Source: Corynebacterium aurimucosum
GTDB taxonomy: Bacteria > Actinomycetota > Actinomycetes > Mycobacteriales > Mycobacteriaceae
Length of the DNA stretch: 64,000 nucleotides
Reading direction: 5' to 3'
Assembly: GCF_030408555.1 (NCBI RefSeq)
Contig: NZ_CP047048.1
Coordinates: 2,655,424-2,719,423 of the forward strand
Part shown: piece by piece, positions 58,848-64,000 of the stretch
How positions within the stretch are numbered: position 1 is the stretch's first letter
Layout: each line of letters starts with the position of its first letter
The notes under the pieces: model-generated
What the model was told of the DNA's origin: nothing
The model's input: only the letters and a program-made list of their open reading frames with translations
The model's database searches: none
Made by a program: the position numbers and the translations under genes

Positions 58848-59903
58848 CTAGCTGCTTTCCTTACCCTCAATGAGGGCCAGAATACGCTCGAAATCTTCCT
58901 GGTCGCCGAATTCGACGACCATCTTGCCTTTGCGCTTGCCCATGGTGACGGTGACCTTGGTGTCGAAGCGATCGGCCAAGCGCTCAGCGGAATCAGTAAA
59001 GAATTGCGGCTGCGGGGCGGCAGGTTTCTTGGTTGGCTCAGCCGGCTTACCGTCCCGCTTATACAGGGTGACGGCTTCCTCCGTAGCGCGCACGGACAGG
59101 CCCTCGGCCACAATGCGGTTGGCAATGAGCTCCATGGCTTCAGCATCCGGCAGGCCCAGTAGCGCGCGGGCATGGCCACCGGACAAGGTGCCAGCGGCAA
59201 CGCGCTTCTGCACATTGACCGGCAGCTTGAGCAAGCGGATCATGTTGGTGACTTGAGGGCGGGAGCGGCCGATGCGATCAGCCAGCTCGTTCTGGGTCAC
59301 GCCGAATTCTTCCAGCAGCTGCTGGTAGGCGTGAGCCTCTTCCAGCGGGTTGAGCTGTACGCGGTGGATATTCTCCAAAAGCGCGTCCCGCAGGAGGTCA
59401 TCATCCTTGGTATCGCGCACAATGGCCGGGATGGTGGCCAGGCCCGCCTTGGAGGAGGCACGCCAGCGGCGCTCACCCATGATGAGCTCGAAGCCACCCT
59501 CCTCAGCGGGGCGCACAACGACCGGTTGCAGCAGGCCAAACTCCTTGATGGAGTGGACCAGCTCCGCCAGCTCATCCTCGTCGAAGACAGTACGTGGCTG
59601 CTTCGGGTTGGGCATGATATCCCCGACGGAGATCTCGCGGTACGTCGCACCAATCACCGAAGGCTTGGCCTGCCGCTTCTTCGAGCCAGAAGACTGCTGG
59701 ATGGTGGGCGCTCCCTGCACCTTTTTCGGCGCAGATCCGTGAGCCCCGCCTGTCGAAGCGCCAAGGATAATGTCGGCCGCCGAATCCCCCAGGCGCGGTT
59801 TACGGGAGGGCGCACCCGGGCCGGATGGAATGAGCGCGGCCAGGCCCTTGCCTAGGCCGCCCTGGCGCTGCTCCGGCTTCTGCTCTGCCTTCTTATCTGC
59901 CAC
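58848..59903 (-). CDS. parB: chromosome partitioning protein ParB
   Basis: 351-residue DNA-binding CTPase. The N-terminal CTP-binding part has [18 protein letters not shown] and GERRWRAS (the CTP/arginine patch), then [14 protein letters not shown], the central HTH ([21 protein letters not shown] region) that reads parS, and a C-terminal dimerisation domain. A disordered basic N-terminus of about 60 residues precedes. Binds the six GTTTCACGTGAAAC sites found between 14.8 and 39.4 kb. Follows parA by 6 bp. Confidence 0.96.
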   Translation of the reverse strand: MADKKAEQKPEQRQGGLGKGLAALIPSGPGAPSRKPRLGDSAADIILGASTGGAHGSAPKKVQGAPTIQQSSGSKKRQAKPSVIGATYREISVGDIMPNPKQPRTVFDEDELAELVHSIKEFGLLQPVVVRPAEEGGFELIMGERRWRASSKAGLATIPAIVRDTKDDDLLRDALLENIHRVQLNPLEEAHAYQQLLEEFGVTQNELADRIGRSRPQVTNMIRLLKLPVNVQKRVAAGTLSGGHARALLGLPDAEAMELIANRIVAEGLSVRATEEAVTLYKRDGKPAEPTKKPAAPQPQFFTDSAERLADRFDTKVTVTMGKRKGKMVVEFGDQEDFERILALIEGKESS

Positions 59904-59909
59904 GGTGTC

Positions 59910-60758
59910 CTATCCTTCCAATTCCGCGAAAATCTCTGGGCTCACGCCAATGGCACCCGTGGTGGGGTGCGGTGTGTAGTCTCCGCGCTTATCCAACTCG
60001 CGCGCGGCGGCGGAGTAGGCGCGAGCACCCGTCGACGACGGGTCATAAGCGATAACTGTCTTACCATAGCCCGGTGCCTCCGAAACGCGAACGGAGCGCG
60101 GGATAACGTTGCCCAAAACGACGGCGCCGAATTGCTCGCGCACCTCATTGGCCACCTGTTCAGCCAGCTTGGTGCGGGCATCGAACATAGTCAGCAGCAC
60201 GCCGGAAATGTGAAGGTCCTCGTTGAGGTGCTCCCGAATCATGGAAATATTGCCCAGCAGCTGGCCCACGCCCTCCAAGGCGTAGTACTCACACTGGATG
60301 GGAATAATAACTTCTTCTGCACACGTCATCGCATTGATGGTGAGCAGGCCTAGGGAAGGTGGGCAGTCGATAAAGACGTACTCAAAGCCGTGCTCCTCAA
60401 GGAAGCCGTTGTGCAGAGCGTCATAGAGGCGGAACTCGCGGCGAACCAGGGAGACCATTTCGATCTCTGCACCGGCGAGGTCGATGGTGGCTGGGATGCA
60501 GTAAAGGCTCTCATCGTCGGGGGAGTGCTGCATCGCATCCTCCGCGCTGCAGTCCCCCAACAAAACCTCATAGCTGGATTTAGTGCCGGAAGTGTGCTCC
60601 GCTCCTACTGCGGTGGAGGCATTGCCCTGCGGGTCCAAGTCGATCACCAGGACCTTCTTGCCGGCCTCAGCGAGCGCGGCGGCAAGGTTGACGGCGGAGG
60701 TGGTTTTACCCACGCCACCTTTCTGGTTCGCGATGGTGATAAGACGAGGATGAGTCAT
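59910..60758 (-). CDS. parA: chromosome partitioning ATPase ParA
   Basis: 282-residue deviant Walker ATPase: NQKGGVGKTTSAVNLAAALA (residues 11-30) with the signature lysine, Walker A' VLVIDLDPQGNAST, and Walker B YVFIDCPPSLGLL. Works with ParB to separate origins and, in corynebacteria, with polar growth proteins. Follows rsmG by 10 bp on the same strand. Confidence 0.96.
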   Translation of the reverse strand: MTHPRLITIANQKGGVGKTTSAVNLAAALAEAGKKVLVIDLDPQGNASTAVGAEHTSGTKSSYEVLLGDCSAEDAMQHSPDDESLYCIPATIDLAGAEIEMVSLVRREFRLYDALHNGFLEEHGFEYVFIDCPPSLGLLTINAMTCAEEVIIPIQCEYYALEGVGQLLGNISMIREHLNEDLHISGVLLTMFDARTKLAEQVANEVREQFGAVVLGNVIPRSVRVSEAPGYGKTVIAYDPSSTGARAYSAAARELDKRGDYTPHPTTGAIGVSPEIFAELEG

Positions 60759-60768
60759 GCCGTCTACT

Positions 60769-61398
60769 TTAGTTCACACGCGGGACACGGATAATCGTGG
60801 TGCCGTGGATGGTCATGACCTCGGCTTTTCCGCCACCGGCGCGCTTGATATCCGCAGCGTCGCGCTCCAGTTCCTCGTAGACAGAGGAACCCTTCAACGC
60901 GATCATCTCCCCGCCCTTGCGCACCAGCGGCAGGGACCACTTGGCCAGTTTGCCCAGCGGGGCCACGGCGCGGGAGGTGACGATGTCGGCACCCTTAACG
61001 GCCTTTTTGACCGGGCCCTCCTCGGCGCGGCCGCGAATGACGGTGACGTTATCCAGCCCCAGTAGGTCGACGACCTCGTTGAGGTAGGTCGAGCGTTTGA
61101 GCAACGGTTCGATGAGGGTGATCTTCAGATCAGGGCGCGCGATCGCGAGCGGGATGCCGGGCAGGCCGGCGCCACTGCCGACGTCGATAAGCGTGGCGCC
61201 CTGCGGCATGACTTCGGCGACCACGGCGCAGTTGATGAGATGGCGCTCCCAGAGGCGCGGGACCTCGCGGGGGCCTATAAAACCACGGGTGGACCCGTCC
61301 GTAGCCAGCGAATCGTGGTATTTCTGCGCGAGCGGCAGACGCGATCCGAAGACGTCAGACGGGTCCAGTGGCACAGTGTCGGACACAGATTCAGTCAC
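60769..61398 (-). CDS. rsmG: 16S rRNA (guanine-527-N7)-methyltransferase
   Basis: 209-residue SAM-dependent methyltransferase (GidB). SAM site [20 protein letters not shown], then [15 protein letters not shown]. Methylates G527 of 16S rRNA; loss gives low-level streptomycin resistance in many bacteria. Conserved between yidC and parA. No jag/khpB gene lies between yidC and rsmG. Confidence 0.95.
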   Translation of the reverse strand: MTESVSDTVPLDPSDVFGSRLPLAQKYHDSLATDGSTRGFIGPREVPRLWERHLINCAVVAEVMPQGATLIDVGSGAGLPGIPLAIARPDLKITLIEPLLKRSTYLNEVVDLLGLDNVTVIRGRAEEGPVKKAVKGADIVTSRAVAPLGKLAKWSLPLVRKGGEMIALKGSSVYEELERDAADIKRAGGGKAEVMTIHGTTIIRVPRVN

Positions 61399-61421
61399 TG
61401 TGAAAACTCCTGGGTTAAGTT

Positions 61422-62411
61422 CTAGTTATTGTTCTTACGGCGCTGCTTCTTGGAGCGATTATCCTTCTTGCGTGCGCCCGGCTTCGGAGCAGAGGTGCGC
61501 TTGAGCTCAGCCTTCGCGGCTGCCTCCTCTTCTTCCTCGCGGTCCATCTTGGCGTAGACGATGCGGGTCTGGAAAAAGGTCCACACGGTGTTGGCCAACA
61601 TGTAGAAGAGAAGGCCGATGGGCCAGATGAAACCGGAGAACACCAGCATTGCCGGCATAAACCACAGCATCATCTTGTTCATCATGGCCATCTGCTGTTG
61701 CATCATCTCCGCATTCTGGCCCTGCGGGGTAGCGGTCTTGCCGGCGGCGCGGCGAGCCTCCTGACGGTTCAGCGTCATGCGGGCGTTGAAGTGCGTCAGC
61801 GTCGCAATGATGGCAATGAGCGGCACGATGATGACGGCCGCCTGCGCGGTGGTGGTTTCCTTAATGATCTCCAGACCGGAGTTCAGGCGTAGGTTGGCCA
61901 CCAGCGGCACACCGAAGATCTTGGCATCGACGAACTCCTTCACCAGCGCGGGTTCGAAGATGTAGTTGGCGATGGAGGCGTTCATTTCCTCCGACATGGC
62001 GTCACCCGCCGGGTGGCCAATGCCACCGGCGACAGCAACAGTGCGGTCGAAGGAGCGCAGCACGTGGAACAGACCAATGAACATCGGGATCTGCGCGAAC
62101 ATAGGCAAGCAGCCCGCCACCGGGCGCACGCCAGATTCCTTGTAGATGCGCTGCATCTCCTGCGCCGCCTTGGTCTGGTCATTGGCGTACTTGGTGCGCA
62201 GTTCCTGGATTTGCGGCTGGATCTCCTGCATCTTGCGGGAGGAGCGCAGCTGCGTGATGGTCGGCTTGACCATGATGGCCTTAAGCGTCCACGTCAGAAG
62301 AACGATGGCAATGATCCAGGTTCCGCCCCATGCGGAATCAAGAACGAAGCTCAAGAGCCAATGCCAGAACCACAAGACGGCTGAAATTGGCCAATAGATG
62401 AAATTAAGCAC
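61422..62411 (-). CDS. yidC: membrane protein insertase YidC
   Basis: 329-residue insertase of the short, Gram-positive type without the large periplasmic domain. N-terminal anchor [20 protein letters not shown], then the conserved helical hairpin ([20 protein letters not shown]), [20 protein letters not shown], and [19 protein letters not shown]. The tail of about 45 residues is very basic ([15 protein letters not shown]), which probably contacts the ribosome. Confidence 0.95.
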   Translation of the reverse strand: MLNFIYWPISAVLWFWHWLLSFVLDSAWGGTWIIAIVLLTWTLKAIMVKPTITQLRSSRKMQEIQPQIQELRTKYANDQTKAAQEMQRIYKESGVRPVAGCLPMFAQIPMFIGLFHVLRSFDRTVAVAGGIGHPAGDAMSEEMNASIANYIFEPALVKEFVDAKIFGVPLVANLRLNSGLEIIKETTTAQAAVIIVPLIAIIATLTHFNARMTLNRQEARRAAGKTATPQGQNAEMMQQQMAMMNKMMLWFMPAMLVFSGFIWPIGLLFYMLANTVWTFFQTRIVYAKMDREEEEEAAAKAELKRTSAPKPGARKKDNRSKKQRRKNNN

Positions 62412-62420
62412 GAGAGTTGT

Positions 62421-62699
62421 TTACCTCAGTTGTTGTTTGGTCGGTACCGGATCAAACCCGCCCGGGTGCCAGGGACCGCACTTGCATAACCTGGCAAGCG
62501 CCATGCCCGTCCCCTTGAAGGCTCCATGGATGGAAATGGCTTCGAGGGCATAGGCACTGCACGTCGGTTCAAAACGACAGGTGGAGACCATCTTAAGGCC
62601 TGACAAGTGCTTTTGGTAGAAGCGCACCCCGTGAACTAGGACTCTTCCGAAGCCGCGGGCTTCGGGAATCTCCTCACCTTGGGAGTTCAGATATCCCAT
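62421..62699 (-). CDS. yidD: membrane protein insertion efficiency factor YidD
   Basis: 92-residue protein with the family motif [13 protein letters not shown] and [15 protein letters not shown]. Overlaps rnpA by 13 bp and lies 9 bp before yidC, the standard order. The start at 62699 gives [16 protein letters not shown], slightly longer at the N-terminus than many YidD. Confidence 0.92.
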   Translation of the reverse strand: MGYLNSQGEEIPEARGFGRVLVHGVRFYQKHLSGLKMVSTCRFEPTCSAYALEAISIHGAFKGTGMALARLCKCGPWHPGGFDPVPTKQQLR

Positions 62700-63055
62700 G
62701 TGCGTAGCGCTTTGCGGATATCACGCTCAAGGCGCTCACTGGTGGCATCACCGCTGGCGGGCAAGGCGCGGATAACGATGTCAACGTTGGCGGGCAGCAT
62801 TGTCCCTTTGACACCATCGCGCATGAAGGACATGCACACATGACGAAGCCGTCGGGAGGTGCGGTGGCGAACCACGGCATTCCCGACGGCCTTCGACACG
62901 ATGAGACCGAACCGCGGCCCAGTGGCCGCGATGGCGTCTTCACCGTCATTAAAGCGCAAATGCACGACGACAGTGCGCGTGCCCGCCCGGCGCCCGCCCT
63001 TGATGGTCCTCCGAAATTGCCTCGGAGATGTGAGCTTGTGCTGGGCTGGAAGCAT
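62687..63055 (-). CDS. rnpA: ribonuclease P protein component
   Basis: 122-residue basic protein that helps the RNase P RNA process tRNA precursors. RNR-type motif [15 protein letters not shown] and the N-terminal [18 protein letters not shown] are diagnostic. Starts 3 bp after the rpmH stop. Confidence 0.95.
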   Translation of the reverse strand: MLPAQHKLTSPRQFRRTIKGGRRAGTRTVVVHLRFNDGEDAIAATGPRFGLIVSKAVGNAVVRHRTSRRLRHVCMSFMRDGVKGTMLPANVDIVIRALPASGDATSERLERDIRKALRTWDI

Positions 63056-63058
63056 GAA

Positions 63059-63202
63059 TTAAGCGGTGAGCTTAGCGCGACCCTTCTTGCGACGAGCGGC
63101 GACGATGGCGCGGCCGGCGCGGGTGCTCATGCGGGTACGGAAGCCGTGCTTGCGAGCACGACGACGGTTGTTCGGCTGGAAGGTACGCTTACCCTTTGCC
63201 AC
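63059..63202 (-). CDS. rpmH: 50S ribosomal protein L34
   Basis: 47-residue L34 from GTG 63202: starts [20 protein letters not shown] and ends KKGRAKLTA, with the invariant [11 protein letters not shown]. Ribosome-binding site AAGGAG at about 8 bp upstream. First gene of the minus-strand transcript rpmH-rnpA-yidD-yidC-rsmG-parA-parB. Too short for simple length filters, but unmistakable. Confidence 0.97.
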   Translation of the reverse strand: MAKGKRTFQPNNRRRARKHGFRTRMSTRAGRAIVAARRKKGRAKLTA

Positions 63203-64000
63203 GATTAACTCCTTGAAGTTGTTGGTGGATGGCACAGCTTCGCGCCACTGGTGGCGCTGGGCTTAAACATCCACTGATGAATGGTGTACGTGGGGATAAG
63301 GCTTCGCACTTTAAGCGCCGTGAGGCGTGGCGAGGCATTCCCACATGCAACATGTGCACCATGCACTGTTGCGATAGACCATCACAGGTTACGTGACAGA
63401 TAGTGCGCGAAACAAATCGACACACTGGGTGTCCCCGAAATTACAAAGATGTTTTTATCCGCAGCTAGAACGCCACTTTTTGCCCACATGCTGCGCGGCA
63501 AGCGCCGCCTCCTGCCGTCCACCCACCGCGCTAGGCGCCACTGTGTCAAGCGCGCATAAAAGCGCGTTAGACAGCGCCCTTATAACGCGGTACAACTGAG
63601 GAATCTAATTCCACAGTCACCCACAGGATGTGGATAACTCTCAATCATAACTTGAGACTTTTGCTGTTTGCGCAGGTCAACTGCGTTAAGGAGCCAATTC
63701 ATAGTTATCCACAGCCATGAGATAGGCTGTGGATAAACCACCTATTCACACCTGTGGATAACTTTGTGGAAACCGAGGTTACGCGCTAAAACATCGTGTG
63801 GAATCTCCGGTGGAAATCACAAACTTCTTGTGATTTCTCGTTCCGTATCTCTTTCTTATCCATCCGTCCATCCCCGATTCTCACCCAGAGTCACGCAGTA
63901 AATATTTGGTTCTCAAGGCCACTTCTTCCCAGAATCAAATAGGTGTGGCCGCCTCTTCGGCAGCACCGCGTGAACTCTAACTACACAGAAGGTAGGCGTT
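63203..64000. other. oriC: oriC region with DnaA boxes
   Basis: No gene in this interval. Four perfect DnaA boxes TTATCCACA (or complement) stand at 63629-63637, 63705-63713, 63728-63736 and 63753-63761; a one-mismatch copy TTATCCGCA is at 63455-63463, and CTATTCACA at 63742-63750 is weaker. The left part (63203-63450) should hold the rpmH promoter, which I could not assign exactly, and contains an inverted repeat GCAACATGTGCA/TGCACTGTTGC (63347-63372). The right part probably carries the dnaA promoter; dnaA starts beyond 64000. Confidence 0.9.

Overview
The window is the left flank of a Corynebacterium chromosome origin. Its right end carries rpmH, rnpA, yidD, yidC, rsmG, parA and parB, with a cluster of DnaA boxes at 63.6-63.8 kb; dnaA itself must lie just beyond the end. 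The order pcnA - Nudix - DUF6049 - murJ - sigM - trxB - trxA - cwlM - (unknown) - parB - parA is the classic actinobacterial (Mycobacteriales) arrangement. Six perfect parS palindromes lie between 14.8 and 39.4 kb. The species is not determined here.

Layout. 0-6.1 kb is an accessory, partly decayed strip: a broken Fic gene, a glycolipid-binding-domain gene, a frameshifted arfB, a HigB toxin remnant with intact HigA, a CmtR/P1B-ATPase heavy-metal unit with three operator-like repeats, and a zeta-type toxin-antitoxin pair. 6.1-23.3 kb is a catabolic island: aldehyde dehydrogenase and AraC regulator (divergent), flavin amine oxidase and APC permease, then a minus-strand operon (FAH-RraA fusion, GntR, HpaE, HpaD, HpaH, HpaI, succinate-semialdehyde dehydrogenase), with a divergent MHS transporter and an aromatic flavin hydroxylase. 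23.4-25.0 kb is a complete IS481-family element with a 15-bp target duplication. 25.1-34.8 kb holds a TrpX-type ABC importer divergent from an attenuated trpLEGDCBA operon. 35-42.4 kb is mixed: DUF222/HNH protein, dicarboxylate symporter, SdpI-like protein, Rieske lipoprotein, bile-acid-type symporter, AzlCD and AlgH. 42.4-63.2 kb is the conserved origin-side core, interrupted by an IS30-family element, yceI and pepN.

How it fits together. The island reads as import and oxidative deamination of an aromatic amine (tyramine or dopamine type), oxidation of the aldehyde to a (di)hydroxyphenylacetate, then meta-cleavage of homoprotocatechuate to pyruvate and succinate. Two points depart from the textbook Hpa pathway: a single-chain FAH + RraA-like fusion stands where HpaG has two FAH domains, and a MobA/phenol-hydroxylase-like flavoprotein stands where HpaBC would be expected. 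Candidate operators link the local regulators to these promoters. Substrate assignments are inference from gene content.
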